Source: Bacillus sp. J37
GTDB lineage: Bacteria; Bacillota; Bacilli; Bacillales; Bacillaceae
Direction: 5' to 3'
Assembly (NCBI RefSeq): GCF_000518865.1
Contig: NZ_KI912515.1
Location: 250,573 to 314,572, forward strand
Length of the DNA: 64,000 nucleotides
This document shows positions 29,007 through 36,914 of this stretch, in pieces; position 1 is the stretch's first letter; each line of letters begins with the position of its first letter. Made by a program: the position numbers and the translations under genes. The notes beneath the pieces are model-generated. The model had not been told where the DNA came from. It saw nothing but the letters and a program-made list of their open reading frames with translations, and ran no database searches.

Positions 29007-29549
29007 GTGAAAAAACTCAGTTTCATCATCGCGATGATGTTCATGCTCGTAGCTTGTAGTAATGACACTTCTTCAGAAAAACAACCTGATGCAGAAAAGT
29101 CTACAGAAAATGAGCTTTCATATGAAGAAAAACAAAAAGAAATTGTTGATTTTATCAACGAAGACATGAACGAAATAGCCAGCTATGAAACAAAAGCGAA
29201 TGAAGCATTGGCAACCGTATCAGGTGAAAATTTCAAAAACGATGAAGAGCTACATAGTGTTTTAACAAGTGAGGTTATTCCTGAATTCGAAAAAGCCATT
29301 GAAACAGCAGAATCACTGGAAGTAAATGTCGATGAGCTTGAGCCGATAAAAGACAAATTGGAAGAAGCATTAGGCATTTATTATGACGCTCTTTTGCTCG
29401 AAAAAGAAGCATTAGAGAAAACAGATCAGGAATTAATTGAGCAGTCAAATGCAAAAGGTGAAGAATATATGAATGCTCTCAACGAATATCATGAAGAAAT
29501 GGAAAAGCTGGCGAAAGAATACGAAATTGACTATGAGAGAACACAATAA
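29007..29549 (+). CDS. Lipoprotein of the type VII effector module
   Basis: 180 residues. Signal peptide with lipobox LVAC (Cys17), followed by an acidic helical domain with heptad patterns (ESLEVNVDELEPIKDKLEEA). Start GTG 29007 after GAAAGGATAG. Last gene of the module, closed by a terminator. A surface-held lipoprotein could act as extracellular immunity or adaptor; family not recognised. Confidence 0.82.
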   Translation: MKKLSFIIAMMFMLVACSNDTSSEKQPDAEKSTENELSYEEKQKEIVDFINEDMNEIASYETKANEALATVSGENFKNDEELHSVLTSEVIPEFEKAIETAESLEVNVDELEPIKDKLEEALGIYYDALLLEKEALEKTDQELIEQSNAKGEEYMNALNEYHEEMEKLAKEYEIDYERTQ

Positions 29550-29555
29550 AACATG

Positions 29556-29592
29556 TTAAAAGCTCAGATCTTTTGATTTTGAGCTTTTTTAC
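29556..29592 (+). terminator. Terminator of the type VII module
   Basis: Stem AAAAGCTCA / TGAGCTTTT with T run. Confidence 0.85.
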
Positions 29593-29635
29593 GTTGATAT
29601 GGTAAAATTCACATTAAAAAAGCGGGGGGATAAAC

Positions 29636-30259
29636 GTGGACTTTCTATCAATACTTTCTTTTTTAGGTGCAGCAATCGTTCTGACTCTTATGCCGGGACC
29701 AGATAACTTGTTCACTTTGGCACAAGCAATTGCAAAAGGAAAAAATGCAGGGATCTTCACGACACTTGGACTTTGCACAGGATTATTAGTTCATATTGCG
29801 GCTGCGACCATTGGGATTTCCGCGGTTATTTATCAGTCAGCTCTGGCTTTCACTGTCGTAAAGTATGCAGGAGCAGCATATCTGTTGTTCTTGGCATATA
29901 AGTCCTTTAAGGAAAAGAGCTCAAGCTTTAATCTAAACAATGAGGACTCTTTAGACTACAAAGCTTTATACAAAAAAGGTGTCATCATGAATCTTTTAAA
30001 TCCAAAGGTCTCTTTATTTTTTCTGGCATTTTTTCCGCAATTTATTCAATATGAAAATGGAAATGTATCCATGCAAATGCTGATCTATGGCATTCTATTT
30101 TTAATCCAAGCATTAGTTATTTTCACGTTAATAAGTTTGTTTGCTGGAAAAGTCGGTTATTTTCTACGTAAAGATGCCTCATTATCAAAAAAGATTAACT
30201 TAATACAAGGTTCCCTGTTCACACTTATAGGGTTAAAAATCGCTTTTAGCCAAAAATGA
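29636..30259 (+). CDS. LysE family amino acid exporter
   Basis: 207 residues, five or six spans. The family signature GAAIVLTLMPGPDNLFTLAQAI lies at residues 11-32, and MNLLNPKVSLFFLAFFPQFI at about 116-135. LysE/RhtB proteins export amino acids and related compounds; the substrate here is unknown. Start GTG 29636 after a G-rich site. Stands alone with its own terminator. Confidence 0.92.
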   Translation: MDFLSILSFLGAAIVLTLMPGPDNLFTLAQAIAKGKNAGIFTTLGLCTGLLVHIAAATIGISAVIYQSALAFTVVKYAGAAYLLFLAYKSFKEKSSSFNLNNEDSLDYKALYKKGVIMNLLNPKVSLFFLAFFPQFIQYENGNVSMQMLIYGILFLIQALVIFTLISLFAGKVGYFLRKDASLSKKINLIQGSLFTLIGLKIAFSQK

Positions 30260-30290
30260 AAAAGGAGTGGTCTGACTACTCTTTTTTTAT
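30258..30290 (+). terminator. Terminator after the LysE gene
   Basis: Stem AAGGAGTGGT / ACTACTCTTT with G-U pairs, followed by a T run. Confidence 0.7.
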
Positions 30291-30295
30291 TTTAC

Positions 30296-30586
30296 AAAAA
30301 TATATTGAAACTTAGTCATATCGTCCAGCTTCCAAAATATAATAAAAGGTATGCCTCCAACTCATCATTACACCGGTCGACAAATTTCTCGGGAAATAAA
30401 TTTTCACAATGAACTGAAAATAAGTGTTGAAAAAATAAAAAAGCCTCGATTTCCTTGCTCAAATCACATCAAAATGAAAAAAAATAAAGAAAACCCTTGT
30501 CCCTTCTGACTTTTCTAGCATATATCTTAATCCAAGCTAATAAAATGTTACAAACCTATCAAAGAGAGTGTTTGAGGTGAGGGATC
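30296..30586 (+). promoter_or_regulatory. Spacer with the likely usd-spoIIID promoter
   Basis: About 290 AT-rich bases. GTCATATC near 30317 resembles a sigma-E -35 element, with AATATAATA about 14 bases on. spoIIID is sigma-E dependent in B. subtilis. The -10 match is weak, and other ATAT-rich stretches such as AGCATATATC near 30518 compete. No gene seen. Confidence 0.3.
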
Positions 30587-30700
30587 GTGAGTGTAATTTT
30601 TAATCGCTGTAAAAGAGGCAACATACGATCATCTAAGAGAAATTCAGCCAAAGTGTCTTGGTATGCGAGTCTCATTTCACACTTCTCACATCCATATTAG
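30587..30700 (+). CDS. usd: Usd, leader peptide for spoIIID translation
   Basis: 37 residues (MSVIFNRCKRGNIRSSKRNS..., ending SHFSHPY), start GTG 30587 after GAGGTGAGGG. In B. subtilis a small ORF of this size, usd, stands directly upstream of spoIIID and its translation is needed for that of spoIIID. Here the stop TAG (30698-30700) abuts the GGAGGT ribosome site of spoIIID, the geometry expected for coupling. The product is basic. Identification rests on position, length and arrangement. Confidence 0.75.
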   Translation: MSVIFNRCKRGNIRSSKRNSAKVSWYASLISHFSHPY

Positions 30701-30714
30701 GGAGGTCGAGTGGT

Positions 30715-30990
30715 GTGCACGATTACATCAAAGAACGCACAATCAAGATTGGGAAGTATATCGTGGAGACAAAGAAAACAGTTCGCGTTATTGCGAAGGA
30801 GTTTGGTGTTTCCAAAAGTACCGTTCATAAGGATTTAACGGAAAGGCTACCCGAAATTAACCCTGATCTTGCGAATGAAGTAAAGGAAATACTTGATTAC
30901 CATAAATCAATCAGACATTTGCGTGGTGGAGAAGCAACAAAGCTTAAGTACAAGAAGGACGAGATTTTAGAAGAAGAACCAGTGAAATAA
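30715..30990 (+). CDS. spoIIID: Stage III sporulation protein D
   Basis: 91 residues, near-identical to the known family: VHDYIKERTIKIGKYIVETK, the helix-turn-helix VRVIAKEFGVSKSTVHKDL, and the basic C-terminal helix. SpoIIID is the mother-cell DNA-binding switch that tunes sigma-E genes and helps bring on sigma-K. Start GTG 30715 gives the conserved N-terminus; a longer frame to 30658 overlaps usd and is rejected. Confidence 0.98.
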   Translation: MHDYIKERTIKIGKYIVETKKTVRVIAKEFGVSKSTVHKDLTERLPEINPDLANEVKEILDYHKSIRHLRGGEATKLKYKKDEILEEEPVK

Positions 30991-31144
30991 AGTAATTTCT
31001 ATCTACTTTAAGTAAATCGACAATTCCCTACATACTTACCTGAAATTTTTTTACAAAATCATACTATTTTTGCGAATTTGTGATAAAATAGGTAATTAGG
31101 TCAGTATTTCGGATATGAAGATTTGCAAGGAGGATATAGATAGA

Positions 31145-32146
31145 ATGTTTGCGAGGGATATTGGTATAGATCTTGGTACGGCTAACGTACTTATTCATGT
31201 GAAAGGGAAGGGAATTGTTTTAAACGAACCTTCCGTTGTTGCCCTGGACAAAAATACTGGTAAGGTACTTGCCGTTGGTGAAGAAGCAAGACGTATGGTA
31301 GGACGTACTCCTGGGAATATTGTTGCGATTCGCCCATTAAAAGACGGTGTTATTGCAGACTTTGAAGTAACAGAGGCAATGTTAAAACACTTTATAAATA
31401 AGTTGAATGTAAAAGGATTGCTTTCAAAACCGCGTATGCTGATTTGCTGCCCAACGAATATTACATCAGTTGAGCAAAAAGCAATTAAAGAAGCTGCTGA
31501 AAAAAGCGGCGGAAAAAACGTATTCCTTGAGGAAGAGCCAAAGGTAGCAGCGATTGGTGCCGGCATGGACATCTTCCAACCTTACGGAAACATGGTTGTT
31601 GATATTGGCGGTGGAACTACAGATGTCGCTGTGCTATCAATGGGCGATATTGTCACCGCCTCTTCCATTAAAATGGCTGGGGACAAGTTTGACGCGGAAA
31701 TTTTAAATTACATCAAAAAAGAGTACAAGCTCTTAATTGGTGAGCGTACTGCAGAAGACATTAAAGTCAATGTAGCAACGGTATTCCCAGGCGCACGTAA
31801 TGAAGAAATTAGTATTCGTGGTCGTGACATGGTAACAGGATTACCTCGCACAATTACAGTCAACTCAACAGAAGTTGAATTAGCACTTCGCGAACCAATT
31901 GCTTCCATAGTACAAGCTGCTAAAAGTGTCCTAGAAAGAACTCCTCCAGAACTTTCAGCAGACATCATAGACCGTGGCGTTATCTTAACAGGCGGCGGAG
32001 CTCTACTCAACGGCTTAGACCAACTATTAGCAGAAGAACTAAAAGTACCAGTACTAGTAGCCGAAGCACCAATGGATTGTGTCGCAATCGGAACAGGAAT
32101 CATGCTGGACAACATGGACAAACTACCACGCAAAAAATTTGGTTAA
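31145..32146 (+). CDS. mbl: Rod-shape determining protein Mbl (MreB family)
   Basis: 333 residues. An actin-like ATPase that guides lateral wall synthesis. Phosphate 1 loop DIGIDLGTANVLI at the N-terminus, VVDIGGGTTDVAV phosphate 2 loop, and GGGALLNGL adenosine motif are present. ATG 31145 gives the conserved MFARDIGIDLG start; the AAGGAGG site lies ahead. The neighbour order spoIIID-mbl-flhO-flhP is that of B. subtilis and separates Mbl from MreB/MreBH. Confidence 0.97.
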   Translation: MFARDIGIDLGTANVLIHVKGKGIVLNEPSVVALDKNTGKVLAVGEEARRMVGRTPGNIVAIRPLKDGVIADFEVTEAMLKHFINKLNVKGLLSKPRMLICCPTNITSVEQKAIKEAAEKSGGKNVFLEEEPKVAAIGAGMDIFQPYGNMVVDIGGGTTDVAVLSMGDIVTASSIKMAGDKFDAEILNYIKKEYKLLIGERTAEDIKVNVATVFPGARNEEISIRGRDMVTGLPRTITVNSTEVELALREPIASIVQAAKSVLERTPPELSADIIDRGVILTGGGALLNGLDQLLAEELKVPVLVAEAPMDCVAIGTGIMLDNMDKLPRKKFG

Positions 32147-32153
32147 TACTTGG

Positions 32154-32184
32154 TAAGAACCTGCCTGGGGCAGGTTCTTTTTTT
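32154..32184 (+). terminator. Terminator after mbl
   Basis: Perfect stem AGAACCTGCC / GGCAGGTTCT with a three-base loop and seven T. Confidence 0.95.
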
Positions 32185-32187
32185 GGT

Positions 32188-32408
32188 GGTCCGGGGGGAC
32201 AGGTTCCTTGTCCCAAGTTTTGCAGGGGGATATATGGTGAGGGTACACGTGGTTAGCGTCGTATTATGGCGAAATTTGTCTAATAGTAAATAAAATCGAA
32301 TAATCGAAAATAAACTTGTGAAAAACGTAAATAAATATTCAAAAAACATAAATATAATCCCGAAATCGAAAATAAAGTGGGTCAAGGGACCTGTCCCCCC
32401 GACCCACT
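32188..32408. repeat. Inverted pair of GGGACA-family repeats with a 160-base spacer
   Basis: GGTCCGGGGGGACAGGTTCC... (32188-32217) and GTGGGTCAAGGGACC... to CCGACCCAC (32377-32408) are inverted copies. The AT-rich spacer between them contains the phrases AAATCGAATAATCGAAAATAAA and CGAAATCGAAAATAAA, a second small repeat. The unit has the size and layout of a MITE with long terminal inverted repeats. Confidence 0.75.
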
Positions 32409-32417
32409 CACTCTTCT

Positions 32418-33293
32418 TTACTCCAACTCCATCCAACTTCCCATATGATGTACGGCAATTCCTTTAAAACTTGAATATTCCTTATAGGCTTCAGAAACAA
32501 GCGCAAGTTCTTGGTCCATCACAGTTTGACCTTCCTCATAAAATGTCAAAAACCCATCACTGCTACCTAAGTTCATCGTTTCAACTGCAATCGTAACATC
32601 TTTATTAAGTGATGCTGCGAGATTCATCTCATATTTAGTTAATTCAATTATGCCGTTAGGACCAACAGCTTTATCCCGATATGCCATAATTGTGACTTCA
32701 CTTGTATTGTTGATCACCCATTCAGCGAGGTTGCCTTTTCCGTATTTGTTTTTCACATTCATTTCATCAAACCAGAAGGGAATATCAGCAGCAAATGGAA
32801 TGCCAAGTGATTCTGCAGTATTTGCAGCAGCTAAAATGGTACCTTGGTATTTAAGCACAGCTCCATTGTAATTTGTTGTCCACTGTGAAGTGAGGTAGGG
32901 CTCAACATCAAGGTGTATGCCGGAAAACTTTTCATCCTCTGCACCCGCTTGATATGCCGTCACCCAGTTCAAAAAATGAAGAAAAGGTTTTGAAGAAGGC
33001 CCCCACTCGGGTGCACCGTCCAGCGCATAAATCTTTATTCCACGGGCTGTAGCTTCTTTAATAAATAGCTTATATTGGTCAATTTTAATCGATCGGTTAA
33101 TTTGTACATACACATGGGCAACTTGTTTTTCCTCTAAAAATTGTAAAGTTGCAGCACGATTTGTCACAATTTGATTCGTATCCCAGAGCCAAGTCGAGTA
33201 CTCTGTATTCACGCTGGCATTTGCCTTGTTGTTCACACCAGCAACTCCTGCCACAAACAAAATAAAAACAAACATCAAAATAAGCTTTTTCAT
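32418..33293 (-). CDS. Secreted GH18-like TIM-barrel protein under c-di-GMP riboswitch control
   Basis: 291 residues from ATG 33293 (AAGGAGAA upstream; an in-frame ATG at 33320 lies in the riboswitch expression region). Signal peptide about 1-27 (VAGVAGVNNKANA). The rest looks like one beta/alpha barrel; GIHLDVEPYLTSQW resembles the GH18-type strand 4 motif with a D-x-E acid, and TIMAYRDKA the later barrel strand. Probably acts on a wall or matrix glycan; the substrate is unknown. Control by the GEMM-I element links it to the motile/sessile switch. Confidence 0.83.
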   Translation of the reverse strand: MKKLILMFVFILFVAGVAGVNNKANASVNTEYSTWLWDTNQIVTNRAATLQFLEEKQVAHVYVQINRSIKIDQYKLFIKEATARGIKIYALDGAPEWGPSSKPFLHFLNWVTAYQAGAEDEKFSGIHLDVEPYLTSQWTTNYNGAVLKYQGTILAAANTAESLGIPFAADIPFWFDEMNVKNKYGKGNLAEWVINNTSEVTIMAYRDKAVGPNGIIELTKYEMNLAASLNKDVTIAVETMNLGSSDGFLTFYEEGQTVMDQELALVSEAYKEYSSFKGIAVHHMGSWMELE

Positions 33294-33298
33294 CTCAT

Positions 33299-33335
33299 TC
33301 TTCTCCTTTTTTAAGCCCATGGCTCAAAAAGGAGC
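33299..33335 (-). promoter_or_regulatory. Expression platform: Shine-Dalgarno-hiding hairpin
   Basis: Read on the minus strand, CTCCTTTTTGAGCC (about 33321-33334) can pair with GGCTTAAAAAAGGAG (about 33303-33317), which covers the AAGGAG of the gene at 33293. A competing short hairpin GGCTC-CTTTTT-GAGCC frees that site. The choice between the two would let the upstream aptamer control translation. Confidence 0.65.
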
Positions 33336-33416
33336 CTGGCAACTTGGCGACCGTGCAATGTAAACATTGGATAGGCCCATAGCTTTGCGTCCTTGCCTTT
33401 CGACAAGTTTGCCCTT
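33336..33416 (-). ncRNA. Cyclic di-GMP-I (GEMM-I) riboswitch aptamer
   Basis: On the minus strand the aptamer has every landmark of GEMM-I: AGGGCAAAC at the 5' end, a GAAA tetraloop (TTGTCGAAAGGCAAG), the core GGACGCAAAGC, GGGCCTA, a second hairpin, GGTCGCC and the closing AAGTTGCC. It matches the Vibrio Vc2 layout in order and spacing. It precedes a secreted-protein gene by about 45 bases. Confidence 0.92.
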
Positions 33417-33606
33417 ATCAGATTTTCTTTATTATATAGACAAGCATGTTAAAAGGAAATGAAAATATTTTTTTCCTAAAAACTAACAAAGGAAATATGA
33501 AAAAATGTGATGAGAAAACAGTCGTTCTCCTTTATAATGGAAAATAGGGAATTCTGTCGAAAAGAATTCAATTGATCGGAAAAACACATTTAAGGTGGGG
33601 GAACTC

Positions 33607-34443
33607 TTGTTAAGAGGTTTATATACAGCAACTGCCGGTATGCTAACACAGCAGCGCCGAACAGAAATGTTATCAAATAATATGGCAAATGCCAATACAG
33701 CAGGATATAAAGCAGATCAATCAACAATCCGTGCTTTTCCGGAAATGCTATTGCAACGAATGGAAAATAAAACACTTCCAACTGGTAATGGAATGAATGT
33801 ACCAGGAATGCAAACAATTGGCTCTCTTAACTCAGGAGTTTATTTACAAGAAATAAAAAGCAGAGATATTCAAGGCGAGCTAAAAGAAACAGGATTGGTA
33901 ACAGATGTTGCGTTAATAGAAGAAAATGTTCCGCTTAATCCTGAAACCAATGTAAAAGGTTCATTATTCTTTGCTGTTCAAAATCAAGCTGGTGAAGAAC
34001 GTTACACTCGTAACGGACACTTTACACTTGATGAAAATGGTCTTTTACTTTCTGATGGAAACCAGGTTTTATCAAGAGATGGACAACCAATCTCCATTCA
34101 ATCCGGAGAATTCAGCGTAACAGAAGCTGGTGACGTACTAGTAAACGGACAACCTGTCGCTCAAATCGACGTACGCTTTGCAGCAGACGTACGTAATCTT
34201 GTCAAAGAAGGAAACGGCATTTACCGTACATCAGACGGACAAGCACTTCCAACAGCAATTGACAATGGTGACATTCAATACAATTTAAAACAAAAATATT
34301 TAGAAAACTCAACCGTTGATATCGGACGAACATATACAGATATGATGACAGCTTATCGCTCATTTGAAGCAAATCAAAAAGTGTTGCAAGCATATGATAA
34401 AAGTATGGAAAAGGCTGCAAATGAAATTGGCCGTTTATCATAA
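33607..34443 (+). CDS. flhO: Flagellar rod/hook-basal body protein FlhO
   Basis: 278 residues. It has the N-terminal rod signature MLRGLYTATAGMLTQQRRTE with NNMANANTAGYKADQ, the middle FlgE/F/G domain (SLFFAVQNQAGEERYTRNGH), and the C-terminal motif TDMMTAYRSFEANQKVLQAYD. FlhO forms part of the distal rod. Start TTG 33607 is chosen over GTG 33595 to fit the family start and the AAGGTGGGGG site. Operon with flhP. Confidence 0.95.
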   Translation: MLRGLYTATAGMLTQQRRTEMLSNNMANANTAGYKADQSTIRAFPEMLLQRMENKTLPTGNGMNVPGMQTIGSLNSGVYLQEIKSRDIQGELKETGLVTDVALIEENVPLNPETNVKGSLFFAVQNQAGEERYTRNGHFTLDENGLLLSDGNQVLSRDGQPISIQSGEFSVTEAGDVLVNGQPVAQIDVRFAADVRNLVKEGNGIYRTSDGQALPTAIDNGDIQYNLKQKYLENSTVDIGRTYTDMMTAYRSFEANQKVLQAYDKSMEKAANEIGRLS

Positions 34444-34459
34444 CAGGGGGAAATAACAG

Positions 34460-35290
34460 ATGTTACGCTCAATGATTACATCAACTAATACAATGGGCCA
34501 GCTCCAGAAGCAGCTTGATCAAATTGGCCACAACTTAGCAAATGTGGATACACAAAGCTATAAAAGAACGGAAACTTCCTTTTCAGAATTAGTCCGTCAG
34601 CAATTTAACAATCAGGGAAATGCGCTTGAAGAAAGAGAAGAAGAACGTTTTAGCACAGAGCTTGGGATTAGACAGGGAACAGGTGCAAGGCTGAACAAAA
34701 GCGTTGTGTTCACACAAGGCAGCATCAAACAAACAGGGAGATCACTTGATATTGCTTTTAACAGACCAGATCAGTTTTTACAAATTGATGTAAATGGGCA
34801 AATTAATTATACACGAGATGGTGCTCTCTATTTATCACCAGCAACGGACGGCAGCAATCAGCTCTTACTATCAACAGCATCGGGTAATCTTGTTTTGGAT
34901 GAAAATCAAAATCCAATCAGGTTAAATGATTCTTTTAAAGAGCTTGTGATTTCAAAAGATGGTACGATCACAGCTGTACCGACAAATGAAAATGAGCAAC
35001 CACAGGAATTTCAGTTGGGTGTTGTTCAAGTAGATCGTCCGCAAATGCTGAGTCAGTTAGGAAATAACCTCTACGGATTAAAAGATCTCGGTAACATGCA
35101 AATCGATGACGTATTAACCTACTTAGATGGTGCAGGTGTCTCTTTACAGCAAGGTGCACTGGAAATGTCCAATGTTGATTTAACAAAGGAAATGACCGAT
35201 TTAATGATCTCACAGCGCTCATACCAAATGAACGCAAAGTCCATCACACTTGGCGACCAAATGCTGGGATTAATTAACGGCGTAAGATAG
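34460..35290 (+). CDS. flhP: Flagellar distal rod protein FlhP (FlgG-like)
   Basis: 276 residues with the rod-family N-terminus (MLRSMITSTNTMGQLQKQLD, NLANVDTQSYKRTE), the central domain and the C-terminal helix DLTKEMTDLMISQRSYQMNA. Follows flhO by 16 bases with a GGGGG-containing ribosome site. FlhO and FlhP together build the distal rod outside the main fla/che operon in Bacillus. Confidence 0.95.
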   Translation: MLRSMITSTNTMGQLQKQLDQIGHNLANVDTQSYKRTETSFSELVRQQFNNQGNALEEREEERFSTELGIRQGTGARLNKSVVFTQGSIKQTGRSLDIAFNRPDQFLQIDVNGQINYTRDGALYLSPATDGSNQLLLSTASGNLVLDENQNPIRLNDSFKELVISKDGTITAVPTNENEQPQEFQLGVVQVDRPQMLSQLGNNLYGLKDLGNMQIDDVLTYLDGAGVSLQQGALEMSNVDLTKEMTDLMISQRSYQMNAKSITLGDQMLGLINGVR

Positions 35291-35302
35291 GAGTTTAGTC
35301 TA

Positions 35303-35584
35303 TTGGTAGCAAAAGAAACAACGAAAGCGGTCAGTCGAGAAGAAATTAAAAAAGCTAAGAAAAAACAAGAAGAAAAAAGCAGCAAAACAGAAGTACAAAA
35401 ACTAAAATTAAGGATTCGCCTTATCCCCATTTGGCTGCGAGTCATCCTCGTGATCCTATTTATGGCCGTCAGCTTGATTGTTGGGCTCATCATCGGATAC
35501 GGTGTAATCGGCAACGGAAATCCACAGGATGCCCTTAATAAATCGACCTGGCAGCATATCATTGACTTAGTTGAAAAAGAGTAA
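35303..35584 (+). CDS. EpuA family single-span protein
   Basis: 93 residues: a very basic, Lys/Glu-rich cytosolic start (about 1-45), one membrane span (about 52-75, WLRVILVILFMAVSLIVGLI) and a short outer tail (YGVIGNGNPQDALNKSTWQHI). This is PF11772 (EpuA), often misnamed RNA polymerase subunit beta. Start TTG 35303. Between flhP and fabZ as in relatives; role unknown. Confidence 0.85.
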   Translation: MVAKETTKAVSREEIKKAKKKQEEKSSKTEVQKLKLRIRLIPIWLRVILVILFMAVSLIVGLIIGYGVIGNGNPQDALNKSTWQHIIDLVEKE

Positions 35585-35681
35585 TATTCCATATATACTT
35601 TGCTAAAGGAAGGTGAAAACCTTCCTTTTGTCGTACATAATAAAGAAGCCGTGAAAATAAGTTTAAAGGAGATTCCTACAT

Positions 35682-36119
35682 ATGTTAGATATTAATGAAA
35701 TCAAAGACATTATCCCACACCGTTATCCATTTTTATTAGTAGATCGTATTTTAGAAGTAGAAGAAGGATTAAAAGCGATCGGCATCAAAAACGTTTCGGC
35801 CAACGAAGAATTTTTCAACGGACACTTCCCGGACTACCCGGTTATGCCAGGTGTACTAATCGTTGAGGCTTTAGCGCAAGTTGGAGCAGTTGCTATCTTG
35901 AAAAAAGAAGAAAACCGCGGAAGATTAGCGTTCTTCGCAGGCATCGATAACTGCCGTTTCAAAAGACAAGTAAAACCAGGTGACCAACTACGCCTTGAAG
36001 TTGAAATCATCCGCCTAAGAGGCTCACTCGGAAAAGGAAAAGCCGTCGCAACCGTTGACGGCGAAGTCGCATGTGAAGCAGAAATCATGTTTGCATTAGG
36101 TGAGAAAAAAGAAGCTTAA
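35682..36119 (+). CDS. fabZ: 3-hydroxyacyl-ACP dehydratase FabZ
   Basis: 145 residues, single hotdog fold. Catalytic His48 and Glu62 lie in [20 protein letters not shown]. FabZ removes water from 3-hydroxyacyl-ACP in type II fatty acid synthesis. AAAGGAGAT precedes ATG 35682. Matches YwpB of B. subtilis in sequence and place. A strong terminator follows. Confidence 0.98.
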   Translation: MLDINEIKDIIPHRYPFLLVDRILEVEEGLKAIGIKNVSANEEFFNGHFPDYPVMPGVLIVEALAQVGAVAILKKEENRGRLAFFAGIDNCRFKRQVKPGDQLRLEVEIIRLRGSLGKGKAVATVDGEVACEAEIMFALGEKKEA

Positions 36120-36129
36120 GATCTTTAAG

Positions 36130-36164
36130 ATTGTCCTTCATGGGTTTCCATGAAGGACTTTTTA
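36130..36164 (+). terminator. Terminator after fabZ
   Basis: Perfect 11-base-pair stem GTCCTTCATGG / CCATGAAGGAC, four-base loop, five T. Confidence 0.95.
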
Positions 36165-36457
36165 GTATTTAAGGTACGAGGGACAAATTAAGCTGTGAAG
36201 AGGGGAGAAAAGTCTTTCATAGTACTAATGAAAGACAAAACCAAACAGCAAAGGAGAAGAAAGGTCCTTCATCCAGCCACAACCCTCCTAGGTCATTCGA
36301 CTCTTTTTCCATCAAAAAGGTTTCATGCTAAGAAAACCTGTCTAAATAATACATATCGACCGAAAATATCGAAAAAATAAGAATGAAAACAAAGGTGTCG
36401 GGAAAAATAATCAAAGACCGGGTTTAAAATAAGGTCAAGATGAAAGGGGCATTTATC
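36165..36457 (+). other. Spacer, promoter region of the lipoprotein gene
   Basis: About 290 bases. A 61-codon Lys-rich frame (36195-36380) is open but has no family likeness and a weak ribosome site; I do not call it. The rest is AT-rich and shows no fold I recognise. Confidence 0.35.
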
Positions 36458-36802
36458 ATGAAAAAAAATTGGCTATTAACTTTATCAGGTTCTCTTCTTG
36501 CAGCAATGCTTGTAACAGGTTGTACAGCTGATGATCAAGATCCAGCACCGCCAGAGGAAACAAATGAAAACGATACAGTAGAAGAAAATGTAGAAGAAGG
36601 CGTGAATGAAGGCGGAGATGCAGTAGAAGAGGGAGTTAATGAAGGACAAGATGCAGTAGAAGAAGGAGTTAATAAAGGGCAAGATGCAGTAGAGGAAGGC
36701 GCTGAAGAAGGCAAAAACATGATGGAAGAAGGCGCTGAAGAAGGAGAAAATATGTTGGAAGAAGGAAATGTTGACGATAACAACAAGGATAAAAACAAAT
36801 AA
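36458..36802 (+). CDS. Lipoprotein with acidic 11-residue repeats
   Basis: 114 residues. Signal peptide with lipobox VTGC (Cys22), then an acidic body built from 11-residue units of the pattern (V/A)EEG(V/A)NEGQDA: GVNEGGDAVEE, GVNEGQDAVEE, GVNKGQDAVEE, GAEEGKNMMEE, GAEEGENMLEE. At DNA level these are 33-base tandem repeats. The period of 11 suits an amphipathic, loosely wound helix as in apolipoprotein- or LEA-like proteins. ATG 36458 fits AAAGGGGC; an ATG at 36440 is in frame. Stands alone between terminators. Confidence 0.85.
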   Translation: MKKNWLLTLSGSLLAAMLVTGCTADDQDPAPPEETNENDTVEENVEEGVNEGGDAVEEGVNEGQDAVEEGVNKGQDAVEEGAEEGKNMMEEGAEEGENMLEEGNVDDNNKDKNK

Positions 36803-36824
36803 TCGTTATTCATGATCTTTCTAC

Positions 36825-36864
36825 AAAAGGCTAACCCAATAAGTTGCGTGGGTTAGCCTTTTTG
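36825..36864 (+). terminator. Terminator after the repeat lipoprotein
   Basis: Stem AAGGCTAACCCA / TGGGTTAGCCTT with T run. Confidence 0.92.
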
Positions 36865-36914
36865 TTCGTCCTCTTTTTGTCCATAAAAAATAGGCTCCAC
36901 CAAGTGTGCAGCCC

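Noticed and set aside
30658..30714. Upstream extension of spoIIID
   Set aside because: The conserved protein begins at GTG 30715, and the extension overlaps the usd ORF.
36195..36380. 61-codon Lys/Arg-rich plus-strand frame
   Set aside because: Weak ribosome site, odd composition, no family likeness; probably chance frame in the spacer before the lipoprotein gene.
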